64,000 nt of DNA. Source: Cephalotus follicularis. Lineage: Eukaryota; Streptophyta; Magnoliopsida; Oxalidales; Cephalotaceae. A program made the translations under genes and the position numbers. Shown here piece by piece: positions 32,748 through 43,278 of this stretch. How positions within the stretch are numbered: position 1 is the first letter of the stretch; each line of letters opens with the position of its first letter. Below the pieces are notes generated by a model that was not told the origin of the DNA, did no database searches, and worked only from the letters and a program-made list of their open reading frames with translations. The DNA lies in NCBI GenBank assembly GCA_001972305.1, contig BDDD01001389.1, forward strand, positions 108,017 to 172,016. The letters are read 5' to 3'.

Positions 32748-34533
32748 CTTTATGCATAAAATAATTTAACATTATTTTCAAAAGCGAAGCTAAGTAGTTA
32801 TACAATCAATTTCAAAACGAATATCAAATTCTCAAAGCGTTATTCAATTTCAAAACATAATCCAAGTTCAAAATCCCAAAACATATTCAAAATGAAAAAC
32901 AAACAGAGACTTATCCGATTCCATAATCTCATCTCAGAGATCCAAAGCGCATACACATATGCCTAATTGCAAGGGGTTTGCAAGGCCCACATGCCAAAAG
33001 GAAGGACGTGTACGGTACTACACAATTAATCCCCAGAATTCATATCATATCACATATCATATAATAGAGTCGACCCATACGCCTCTATCACACATATCAG
33101 ATCCATAAGTCCAGCTCATGGGACTTATTCATAACATAGAGAGACGACGTAGTCAAATCACACCGCTACGGAAGTGTCATGTTCCCGTGCCAGGCCTAGG
33201 ACATGCCTATGGTACCTCCATAGGTAGGAAATATCTCTGTGTATATCCTTTTTTCAAAAACATTGCTTTATTTCTAAAAACAATTTAAAAACGTAAACAC
33301 ATTTTCTAAACATTTTCTGGACATAGCAAAATCATTACATAGCATCAACTCATTTATTTTCCACTATAAAGAGATGATCGTATCATATTTATTAACATGT
33401 CATAGCATAAAGTTACGAACATTAAATTCGCAAAAAGTCAACTGACTTTTATTTTCAAAATCGTATCGAATCATAAAACATAGCCAAGTTCATAAAACAT
33501 AAGGAATCACATTAGAATTCATTTCATTAAAACCGTAGGAAGAGACCAAGAACGAAGAATCGGTACATTATCCATAAAGTAAAACTATCTTTTTACTATA
33601 GAAACAGTAGGAGGGTATCAAGGAACGTACTTTAATCATAAAAAGTGAAACGGGATAGTTCCAATAAAATCATATAGCCAAAGAGCAGAAAATCCATACC
33701 TCATGCAATCACCAAAATAACCTTAAGAATATAAATTGAGACTTCTCTAGACCGCTCATCGGTTGTTACAAACATCTAACAGAAATAAAATCGTTCTCAT
33801 AAGGACTTGAAATAAAATCAGACCTCAACTCATGGGTCATTGTACACTGATCATAACCATATAAGATAATCCACAATGCCGCCGCATTAGGCCGGAACGA
33901 AGACATTTGACCGCAGTTGACTTTGCGCCGATCTGCTTTTTTGGCATCGCCAAGGGTCAGGGCTGGTTGGGTTCTCTTCCTCTCTACGCCAGGATGCCGA
34001 ATATGTGATTGTCTTATCGTGACGATCACCGGAGATGGAACTATGGCGTTCGACGGTGGCGGGGAGAGAAGACGTCACGCACTCCGATTGGGCCGTCGGC
34101 CGATGCTGGGGTTGGGTCCGGTGGACTCAGGAGCTCGTGGGGGTTCGACCGGTGCCTTCGTCGGTGCCATATCGGTACCGACACCGACGGCAGAGGTAGA
34201 GAGGGGAGAGAGAACGGGAGAGAGAGGATGGCGGGGAGAGAGAGGGGGGGAGTGGGAGAGAAAACAATTTTTAATATAAAATTAGGGTTTTTAAATGTTT
34301 AAATGCTGAAATTGGGTTTTAACAAATAAATAAAATGCCAAAAAAAATGTTTTATTTATTCATGGACTTAATATCAAAACCCACTAGGCTAAGGCCAAAA
34401 CCCGCTTAGCCTAGCCAAAAGCAAAACAAACCGAAAAATGGGCAGTCCACAAACCGAAAAAAAAATTGACAGCCCATACGAAACAAATCGAAAAGCCCGA
34501 AAATTCTACACGGAAAATTGGGATATTACAGAG

Positions 34534-34545
34534 TCTCTGATACCA
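34534..34545 (-). other. Primer-binding site of copia C2
   Basis: Minus strand TGGTATCAGAGA, one base inside the LTR, a full match to the initiator Met tRNA type. Gypsy E inserted at its inner edge; the GAGTC duplication overlaps it. Confidence 0.86.
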
Positions 34546-34546
34546 C

Positions 34547-35790
34547 TGTTGGAAATAGTAAAACCATTTTCGGTGCAAAAATGGACAAGGGGTTAAAGGG
34601 TGTAGAACAAAACTTAAACATACATACAAGGCAGCGAAAAAACACCATTTACAAAGCAAAACCAGTCCATAATGGCCAGGACAGAAGCCACACGGATCAC
34701 CACATCAATAACAAGAGTTGAATTAATGTCACCATCGCATGCAATGGTGACACACAAGCATGGTAAAACATGACAGCCAAAAGAGTAGGACATGGAGGTT
34801 ATACCTTCCATTGATGGCTCCATCTTTCTTTGCCAATACTAGCTTTTGTAGACTCCCTCTTTGATGTTCTTCAACTCCCTGGTACTGCAAGTACTCCAGG
34901 CAGCAAGAACCAAAAAAAATTATCCTCACTTTCTCTCTGAATCCTTATAGAGAGAAGATTGAATTTGACAAGTATTGTCAAAAAACAATCCACCCTAGAT
35001 AAGACACTTTCTTGGTGTATAATCAGAGAAGGAATACTCAATCTGCAGAGAGGTCACATACTCAATATGCCCAGCATTTTCCTTTACAAAACTGACCCAT
35101 TTTCTGTAGTTAAAGCTTTTCACCAGTCTCATTTCCCACTCTCCCATGCACTTAGGATCATGGTGCTAACTCCAAGGAAGCATGAAGCCATGATTCCCAC
35201 GTGTACACATCATGTATGGATGGGAGAATATGGCTAGAGAAGAGAGAGAAAACGTGCCCATGATGTGTGTTCATGCACTAGTTGCATGTAGCACACAAAG
35301 CGTCAACGCCTTCGAATAAGGCGTCGACACTTATTCAATAATGCACTAAACGTCGACGTCTTTCTAATAGACATTGATGCCTATCCATGCGTTAATCGTC
35401 AATGCTTCCCAGAAGGCGTTGACGCTTTGTCCAATGTAATGCGTCGACGATTCCTAGAAGGCATTAATGCTTTGACTGGCAGGTTAAGCAAAATGAGTAT
35501 AAGTCCAACTTATTTTATTCCTTCTAACATTGATTAAGTAAGATTAAGCAAATGTGTTTCCACAAGATGCAAAATCCACATAACCGATATTTGATTTTAA
35601 AAATCTCACCAAGACTTAATATGTCCAACATATTAAAGAACTAATCATTATTGGGTAAGGACCCTATAAAATCTTTTTAAAACTCGGTGGTGTTCGTAAA
35701 TTACCGAAATACCCATAGGGTCTGGTTTAGCCATTCTAAATATTCCTAGACCAATTTAAATGCTCCTAGAATAATATCTAATATTGTCCA
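34547..35790 (-). mobile_element. 5' LTR of copia C2, interrupted by gypsy D
   Basis: Aligns with the C1 and C3 LTRs (start TGTTGGAAAT in plus reading; blocks CTCAATATGCCCAGCATT and AACCGATATTTGATTT). At 35790, after ATCTAATATTGTCCA, the LTR is interrupted by the D LTR; the same point in C3 (near 20284) is uninterrupted. The remainder must lie right of the window. Confidence 0.86.
35299..35475. repeat. Class 2 TCGA palindrome array in the C2 LTR
   Basis: About eight sites of the GCGTCGACGC/ACGTCGACGT type, including several TTGACG and TCAACG decay products. Orthologous to the arrays in C1 and C3. Confidence 0.82.
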
Positions 35791-37073
35791 TGTAACACCC
35801 CAATCTGAGTTCACTTTTTGCTCAAAGCGATTTACAAAGATTCGGTGCGTTACGTGGGGGTGAAGCCTTTGATCCTTTAACAATATTTGTAATTGCTAAT
35901 ATTCATCCAATTTCTCATAATCTCATATATAATTTATAGCTTTTAATACTAAACTTTAAAATGTCATACTCTCATTGAAATCAACATAAACCATAACGAC
36001 CATAGTCAACATCATCAAGATACATTTCATAGCGAAAAATATTAAGTTATTACATCAAAAGCAGTTTATACAAAACATTAATGTATAACATAATTCCTTT
36101 TCAAAAGCTTCATTTATGAGCTCCCTCTAAAGCTCGAAATCTCTTCGTTCATCCACTCCCTGGAAATTTTTATTTAAAAACAAAACATTGAAAGGAATGA
36201 GCTTAAATAACCCAGTAAGGGTTTCAAAATAAACATTTCATCACATTCATTCTTTTATGTTCATATCTCATGAAACAAAACATTTCTTTTCTTTTTCTGA
36301 TCATATCTCATGAATCAGAACATTTCATAAATAACTGAGGGGTTGTATAAACTTAAATAACCCAACTGAAACCTTTTGCTTCACCGGGATAGTGTGCACT
36401 CCCTGATTACTATCCTTACATCACATGCATGTCCGTGAGCACTCTCCGCTCATTTAATCCTTCTCGGATTAATCCCCCTTAGATCGCAATCCAGGAGTTG
36501 TTCATCTCAGTTTATTATCTTTTCATAAAATCATTTCTCAATACTTTGAGTGATCAGCTCAAGGTATTCATAAAAATAGATACGTACAACATTTGTAAAA
36601 CTGAATTTACATAGAGCAACACAAAAACAATAAAATTATATTAGATATTTCCATAATTTCATAATGCTAAATCATAATTTTCACTAAGAAATAACAACAT
36701 AATATGAGCAGTAATTTTAAACATATAATTTCATCAAAAATTGGCAGAAATTCGAAATACATAAAACACAATAATCAGCTGCGTAATTTCCAGAAATGAC
36801 ATAAAATACTTTAAAATGAATAAGCCTAAAATACTTTGGCAAAAAGGGTAGAATTTTCCTTACTAACATAAAATACTTTGGAAAAGTGAGTTAAAATCCT
36901 TACATTACTTTAATCTCCTTTTCTACACTAAAGTAATTTCTACACTGAAATCTCATCAGAATTCTCCTTCTTTTCTCTTCTCTCTTCTTCTCTCTCTTTC
37001 TTCCTCTCATTCTTTATCTCCTTCTCAGTAATTTCAACATGATTACTACTGCTCTTAGACGTTACATTTACCC

Positions 37074-37084
37074 GTATTTATAGG
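37074..37084 (-). promoter_or_regulatory. Candidate TATA box of the D LTR
   Basis: Minus strand CCTATAAATAC, about 630 bp into the LTR, followed downstream by a GA-rich leader (AAGAAAGAGAGAG near 36990). This is the clearest core-promoter-like site in the window. It is inferred from sequence alone. Confidence 0.5.
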
Positions 37085-37284
37085 GGAGTTAAAACAGGCT
37101 GCTTTACTCTCTGTGCGTCAGCATATAACGTCGTCCACGTTGTTAAATTCTCTTCCTCCAGATAAACAAAAATTGTCCTCTTTTATGTTAAAAAAATGAT
37201 AATCAGTTAAAATATCTTGATTCCTTCATCCGGTTGATGACAAGTGTCCATAATTATTATAATTAACTCACAAAATGACAAAAA

Positions 37285-37610
37285 AGACGAGATAAGCATC
37301 GGCGCTTTCAAGCTTTGTTCTTTAAAGAGCGTCGACAGTTTAACCTCAAAGCGTTGCCGCTTTCCCACTAAGCGTCACCGGATGAGCGCTTTTAACAAAT
37401 GAAATAAGTCTTAAACCGTCGAAGAAAAAGGAAATAAGCGTCATTGGTTTAAACGGATAAGCGTCACCGCTTTCCTACCATGCTATAACAAACCGTCGAT
37501 GCTTAAGCTAATAAGTTTGGTGTCTTTTGGGGTACAAAATTAGTCGACACTTTGTGTACACTAAAGACTAACCACCGACGCTTTAGAATTAGATAGTCGA
37601 CACTTTCAAT
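37285..37610. repeat. Degenerate class 2 TCGA array in the D LTR
   Basis: Around a dozen sites resembling AAGCGTCGACGCTT, most with one or two changes (GCGTCACCGCTT, ACCGTCGATGC, TAGTCGACAC). Spacing is less regular than in the other arrays. Confidence 0.65.
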
Positions 37611-37708
37611 GCTACAAAATGTAAAACATACACACAGCACACCATACGACACTTAGAACAATCATATTTCCATAAACAATAACTTCAACAAAATTTCTGG
37701 TCATTACA

Positions 37709-37722
37709 TTATACCCTCCTTA
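37709..37722 (-). other. Polypurine tract of gypsy D
   Basis: Minus strand TAAGGAGGGTATAA directly before the LTR start, preceded by GAGGACAAAATTTTG, a usual arrangement at plant gypsy 3' ends. Confidence 0.75.
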
Positions 37723-40446
37723 CAAAATTTTGTCCTCAAAATTTGCTTATTCAACAACTCATCTTGTGCAGGCTCAACCTTCGGAACAATCATATTTCCA
37801 GGCTCAACCTTTGGAAATCCTTCAATAACTCGTCTTGTGCAGTAATCATCGTCGCCAAATTTCCCGTGCTCTTGTGACTTAAAGCATCTGCTCCAATGTT
37901 CACTTTTCTTGGATGATACTGTATTGTGCAGTCGTAATCTTTAAGGAGTTCAAGTCATCTCCTTTTCCTCATGTTTAACTCTTTTTGGGTGAAAATATAC
38001 TTTACACTATTATGATCTGTGAAAATTTCGCACTTTTCTCCATAAAGATAATGTCACTAAATCTTTAGTGCGAAAATAACCATAGCCAATTCAAGATCAT
38101 GAGTAGGATAATTCTGTTCGTGCACTTTAAGCAGCCTAGAAGCATAAGCGATCAACTTCCCTTGTTGCATCAACACACAACCTAGCCCTTTTGCGGGATG
38201 CATCGCTATATACCACAAAGCCTTCTGATCCAGATGGTAAGGCTAATATTGGTGCGTCCATCAATCTTTCTTTTAGCTCCAAGAACCTCTTCTCATATTG
38301 CTCAGACCATTTGAACTTGACAACGAACCTTCTATAGTAACCTGCTAATCCAAGAAAACTTCGTATCTCAACTACCGTTGTTGGTCTTTGCCACTTTCTT
38401 ATTGCTTATGTCTTAGCTAGGTCTACTGAGATACCTTCCCGTGTGATCACGTGACCCAAAAAGGATACTTCCTCCATCCAGAATTGATATTTACTGAACT
38501 TAGCATACAATTGTTCTCTCCTCAGCATTTGCAGCACATTTGTCAAATGTTCTTCATGCTCCTCTTTACTCTTTGAATACACCAGTATATCGTCAATGAA
38601 AACTATCACGAATTGATCCAAAAATTCGCTGAATATCCTATTCATCAAATCCATAAATACAGCTGGAGCGTTCGTTAATCCAAATGACATTACCAAAAAC
38701 TCGTAATGTCCATATCTTGTCCAGAAATCAGTTTTCGGTATATCATCTTTCTTAACCTTTACTTGATGATAGCCGGATCGAAGATCAATCTTTGAGAAGT
38801 ATTGAGCATTCTTGAGCCGATCAAATAAATCATCGATCCTTGGTAGCAGAGACTTATTCTTGATGGTGACTCAATTCAGTTCTCGATAATCTATGTAGAG
38901 TCTCATTGTCCCATCTTTCTTCTTTACAAACAACACCGGTGCACCCCATTGTGATACACTCGGTCGCATAAATCCTTTATCCAAAAGTTCTTGCAACTGA
39001 CTCTTCAATTCTTTCAACTCGGTTGGCCCCATATGATAGGGACTCTTCAAAATTGGAGTCGTTCTGGGTACCAAATAAATTGCAAACTCTATTTCTTGAT
39101 CAAGTGGTACGCTTGGTAAATCTTTAGGAAACACATCCATAAACTCCTTCAAAATATGAACGTCTTCTATCTTCATCTTCTCTTCATTGGTATCCACCAC
39201 ATATGCAAGATAACCTTCACAGCCGCTTCTCAATGATCGTTTAGCTTGAATTGTTGATTTGAAGTTTAAAGGTTTACTAACTCCCGTACTTCAGAAAACA
39301 AACTCGGGTTGGTCAGGTATAGCAAACCTAACCTCTTTCTTGAAACAGTCAACACTAGCATGATTCGCTAAAAGTCAATCCATGCATAGTATGACATCAA
39401 AATTTAGGATTGCTAGAGCTACTAGGTCTACTAGCATGTTCCTATCACAAAGCTTTAACTCACATGACCTATGCACCTTATCAACTATCAGGGTGCTACC
39501 ACTGGGTGTTTCAATAGCTAAACTTATATCAATATCTTGTGATGGGATATTTAAGTAATGTACAAAAGATAAGGACACAAATGAATACGCAGCTCCCGCA
39601 TCAAACAATATATGAGCAGTTTTAGAGCATACAAAAAAAGTACCTGTCACCACATCATTAGGATTCTCCACCTCATCCGCTGTCATAGCATATGTCCTAA
39701 CTGGTGCTCTTTGTTGTACTCTGACCTCTCCTTGTCCTCCTATTTTTGGACTAATGCATTGGTTTGACATATGACCTTCTTGAACGCAATTATAACATCT
39801 AATAGGTCGTTGATTCTGGGTTTGACTTTGTCCTTGCTTACATTCTCTTGCTTGATGTTCCGGTTTTATACACTTGTAACAAATTCCCTTTCCTAGCAGG
39901 CATTCCCCACGATGAGTCTTTCTGCACTGATGACATTTCTTGTTTTTATTATTAGAGGATTCACTAGCCTTCCTCTTTCCATGTCGTTGATCCCCTCGTT
40001 GTTGTTGATATTTCTGATTGTTGATTAGTGCGCACCTCAAAATTGCTTCGTAGATTCGCAGGTCTTGCGCTATCAATAATCTTCGGATATAAGGTTTAGA
40101 CCTTGGCAAAACCTATTTTCCCTTTCTTCCGTTGTCACCATGTGAGCCACGTATCGAGACAGCCTCACAAAATTTGCCTCGTATTGAGCTACTGTTTCTG
40201 ATTCACCTCGCTGCAATCAAGGAAAATCTTCTTCCATCTTATCCTTCATTGTTTGAGGAAAATATTTGTTCATAAATATTTCCTTAAACTCTTCCCAAGT
40301 CATTGTTTCTAACTCTCATCGTGTCTTTGTTCTCTCAATCATATTCCACCATTGGTTTGCTTCTCCTTCTAACTTATAGATTGAAAATTATACTTTCTTA
40401 CCATCGGTGCAATTTAATGCTCTGAAAATCTTCTCAAGTCCTTGGA
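37723..40446 (-). pseudogene. Gypsy D gag-pol without integrase
   Basis: Minus strand. Gag capsid remnant (40110-40446: KLEGEANQWWNMIERTKT, WEEFKEIFMNKYFP; stops present). Three zinc knuckles follow (CHQCRKTHRGEC, CYKCIKPEHQAREC, CYNCVQEGHMSNQC). The protease site is DAG in place of DSG/DTG. RT has [33 protein letters not shown] and [11 protein letters not shown]; RNase H has [15 protein letters not shown] and [11 protein letters not shown]. Soon after HPRKVNIGADALSHK the sequence passes through a small duplication (GGCTCAACCTT twice, 37768 and 37801) into the polypurine tract, so the whole integrase is deleted. Stops and frameshifts split the rest. A2 inserted in gag at 40447. Confidence 0.88.
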
Positions 40447-43115
40447 TGTAATACCCTGTTTGTCCGTGTGCATAATTTTGGACTTTTAATATGTTTTGCT
40501 TTGTAGCCTGTCTACTTTATGTTGGGTTCATGAGTTTGGGCTGACTGATACTAGCCTTGATTTTGGGTACGTTAAGATGTGTTTATGTACTAGTAAAGTT
40601 TATTTTATTTATCTACAAAAATAAATTAATTTTTAAAAAAATCAAAATCCATTTATTTTTATTTCCTTTTATCTCTCTCTCTCTCTATCTCTCCCGCATA
40701 TCCCTCCCATTTTCCTTCTTCTTCTCCTCAAAATCTTCCCATTTTCCTTATCTAATCTGATTGTGTTTCCTCTTTTCCTAATCCTACCCGAAATTCTTGC
40801 CCCTTTTTGTTTAAGTAAACTGTCAACCCACCCTTTATGCCATCGTTTCTCCTTCGTTTGGTTGCTGCCATTTCTGCAAGTTGAGAACTCATTGTGCTCT
40901 CCATGTATTTGCATCAAGTTAGGTTTGTTCTCCATGGTTAAGTGTAGGAATCGTTTCATTTTGATATGTATGGCGTTAACAATTTTTTTTGAATCCGTAT
41001 GTTTTCTCTCCCTTTTGGTTTCTGTGAACAGCCGTGTTTAAGCTTGATAATTCAGTGTTCTCCTACAGCTTGTGTCGCCATTACAGGTAAGTGTTATTGC
41101 TCTGCTCTGATGGTAATTGTTAGCATTGCCATGGATCCGTTTTGCATGCCTTCATAGGTGTTAGAATTCGGTTTTGGTCATTGTCAGTTATGCTCTATCA
41201 TTTAATTTCTGAGTCTGTTGGTAAGCCTTTAGACATCTAGTAAGGGTTGTGTAATCTGATTTGGATATATGACAATGTTAACTTGACAGAACTGGTTTAT
41301 GAATAAGTATACAATGGTTTGAATATACCACTTACCTTAAATTAATCACTGTCAACATATCTCTCTTAAATTTAGTGTTATGTTACTATTTTAAATACCA
41401 TATAGAGTCCTTTTAAGGGTTTGTGGCCTTCTGGTTTTGAGTTATCCAAGTTTTGGCAGCAAGATTGCTTAAAACTGTCATAGTTTGCTGTTCTGTCGCC
41501 TAGAACAGTTGGCTTTCTATGTGATCAGTCGGCTGTTTCTCTTTGAGTAGTCGGCTGTCTTGTGCAACAGTCGACTGTTTTCTGTTGAGTAGTCGACTGG
41601 ACCCCTGTCACAGTCAATTGTCTGTAGTTCAGTTTGTGTAGTCGACCGGCCCTGTTGTGTAGTCGACTACCACCCTTCGACAGTCGACTGGAGCCCTGTA
41701 TCAGTCGGCTGGATTGTCCTGTAAATTCCTATATTCATATTCTATTATCCGTTTGTTCGTCCGTTGAACCTGGGTCTGTTCTAAACACCATTATAATTCT
41801 GATTTATACCCACGATGATTTTCAGAATCTTATAAGAATGTTTTATATATTATATAGATTATTGTGCTACATGAGCCAGTTAGAATTAATCTGTCTATTC
41901 GTAAGATATTCTGTGATCACATAAGGTACGGATTTTCTGCTCATCGATACTCTCTTCGATTTTATCGAGATAAATCCTGTTTTATGAATATGACACTTTT
42001 GGTTTTATGAACTTTGTTATGCTCCGTATCTTGATATGTTTCGAACTGAAGTCAGTTTGATATTTTTTGAAAATGAATATTTCCTAACTTTTCAATTCAG
42101 CTGTGATATGTTTACGAAATGTTATGCCATCGTCTCTTTATTGTGAAAATAAATGAATTGAATTCTGATTATGAAAGTATATGTTATGAGAAATTATATC
42201 GTTTGAGAACGATTTATGAATATGTGTTGGAAAAACCTTTCTATGTGTTTAAATTGATAAAATCAATGTTTTGAAATGGTGAAATACTGAGCTTTTGTAC
42301 CCACCTATGGGACGTACCATAGGCATGTCGTAGGCCTGACACGAGGACATGACACTTTCCGTAACGGTTTGATTAGTTTATGGTGTCTCTCTGTGATATC
42401 CTTGGATAGGATTTGTGATATAGGCGTATGGATCGATCCTAGTTATATGATATGTGGTATGTTATGATATGGGAATTGTTTGTGCAGTGCCGTACACTTC
42501 AATTCTATTTAGCAATGTGGATGTCGTGAATCCCTTACTTCTATGTGTTTCTGCTATGTGATATGTTATGATGCTCAGTTATGGAACCTTATGTTTTCAA
42601 AAGGTATGCTTATGAAAGTTATGGATTTGGTTTATACGAAAATGCTGAGGCAATATATAAAGAATGTTTATCCTTATTACTACTTAGGATTTCTGTTTTG
42701 AAGGAACCTTTGAAATCTTACTACTTGAAATTTATCGTTTACTGTTTTTACATTCTATATTCGTACTAAGGTTTGCTCAGCCGCATTTTGTTTTTCATGC
42801 GACAGGTTATCAGGAGCATCGGGGCAATGTGTGATGAGATTGTTCACCTAAATTGAGGATCATCTAGGAGATTGATCCCACTATGCTATGATGTCTTATG
42901 GTCATATTGGGACTGGTCTTATGAACATTATGATAGTTTCAGTTATGTCTTTTGGTTTATGTTTAAGTTTTCAGACTATTTTTTAGTTTCATCTATGTTA
43001 TCAGTTTATGTTTCTGACCATCACGTTTTAATAAAGTTTAGCTTGATAAGCTATTATATTTTGTTAAGTTATGTTATGTGTCCTGTAAGGGCTCCCACCT
43101 TTTGGGGGTGTTACA
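40447..43115 (+). mobile_element. 5' LTR of gypsy A2
   Basis: 2669 bp, TGTAATACCC...GGGGGTGTTACA. A CT-rich zone lies near 40670-40700, a strong donor-like CAG/GTAAGT at 41087, a class 1 TCGA array at 41500-41712, and hairpins CGCAT...ATGCG (near 42783) and GGATCA...TGATCC (42858-42879) in the U5-side part. Short open frames inside it are not conserved as proteins. Confidence 0.92.
41500..41712 (+). repeat. Class 1 TCGA palindrome array in the A2 5' LTR
   Basis: Ten sites (GTCGACTG, GTCGGCTG and one GTCAATTG). Consecutive distances counted by eye: 20, 22, 20, 22, 21, 28, 21, 21 and 21 bp. It is the most regular array in the window. The single 28-bp interval is shared with A1. Confidence 0.92.
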
Positions 43116-43120
43116 GATTA

Positions 43121-43132
43121 TGGTATCAGAGA
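43121..43132 (+). other. Primer-binding site of gypsy A2
   Basis: TGGTATCAGAGA five bases after the LTR end; matches the initiator Met tRNA 3' end. The gag start follows at 43279. Confidence 0.9.
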
Positions 43133-43278
43133 ATAGGTTTTGTTCCTTAGAAGACCTAACTAGGTTTGACCTATGAGATTGGGTAGACTTGGGTTAGGGT
43201 TATTTTGGTCTTTTTGATATGTCTTATGTTTTGGTTTCTGTTTGTTTTTGATATTTTATGTTTCAGTATCTTTCATAG

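Larger units (their letters stand above)
27397..34530 (-). mobile_element. LTR retrotransposon E (gypsy-like), with nested solo LTR A1 and an assembly gap
   Basis: Flanked by GAGTC duplications (27392-27396 and 34531-34535), with ends TGTGACACCC...GGATATTACA. On the minus strand: 5' LTR (34530-32753 and 30021-29542, 2258 bp without the A1 insertion), primer-binding site, short gag remnant, gap, then 3' LTR (28660-27397, incomplete because of the gap). The sequence after the primer-binding site resembles that of A2 (TATCAGAGAATAGGTTTT), so E is probably a relative of Gypsy-A. No pol is visible; it may lie in the gap or be absent. Confidence 0.87.
29542..34530 (-). mobile_element. 5' LTR of E, split by solo LTR A1
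   Basis: 2258 bp after removal of the A1 insertion (30022-32747) and one copy of its duplication. On the minus strand it starts TGTAATATCCC and ends GGGGGTGTTACA. A GC-richer segment near 33890-34190 and a GA-rich run near 34195-34260 fit an LTR promoter/leader zone. Open frames of 87-120 residues there overlap on both strands and show no domain. No class 1 or class 2 TCGA array is present. Confidence 0.87.
21151..35790 (-). mobile_element. Ty1/copia retrotransposon C2, heavily nested
   Basis: Minus-strand copia. From high to low coordinates: 5' LTR (34547-35790, interrupted there by gypsy D), primer-binding site (34534-34545), leader (26621-27396 and 22919-23876, split by solo LTR B3), and gag-protease-integrase (21151-22918). 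It was cut by E (27397-34530) beside the primer-binding site. The rest of pol is lost at the 21151 junction with C3. Leader and gag match C1 closely. Confidence 0.87.
35791..37708 (-). mobile_element. 3' LTR of gypsy D
   Basis: 1918 bp. On the minus strand it starts TGTAATGACC and ends TTGGGGTGTTACA. A CCTATAAATAC promoter-like box and a GA-rich stretch lie in sensible order. A degenerate class 2 TCGA array occupies the upstream (U3) part. It is unlike the A, B and E LTRs outside the terminal bases. Confidence 0.86.
35791..40446 (-). mobile_element. Ty3/gypsy element D, 5' part beyond the window
   Basis: Minus strand: 3' LTR (35791-37708), polypurine tract, then pol and gag fragments up to 40446, where A2 inserted. 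The rest of D, with its 5' LTR, should lie beyond the right edge. D sits in the copia C2 LTR. Integrase is missing: RNase H runs almost directly into the polypurine tract. Confidence 0.85.

Noticed and set aside
33917-34302. Open frames of 97-120 residues on the plus strand (and 87 on the minus)
   Set aside because: They lie inside the E 5' LTR, overlap on both strands, and reflect local GC-rich and GA-rich composition; no domain is visible.
41500-41712. A CRISPR-like pattern from evenly spaced short palindromes
   Set aside because: Repeats are only about 10 bp and degenerate, spacers are about 11 bp, no cas genes exist, and the arrays lie inside plant LTRs.
43121-43132. A tRNA gene or fragment at the TGGTATCAGAG sites
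   Set aside because: Only about 12 bases complementary to the tRNA 3' end, placed directly beside LTRs: these are primer-binding sites.
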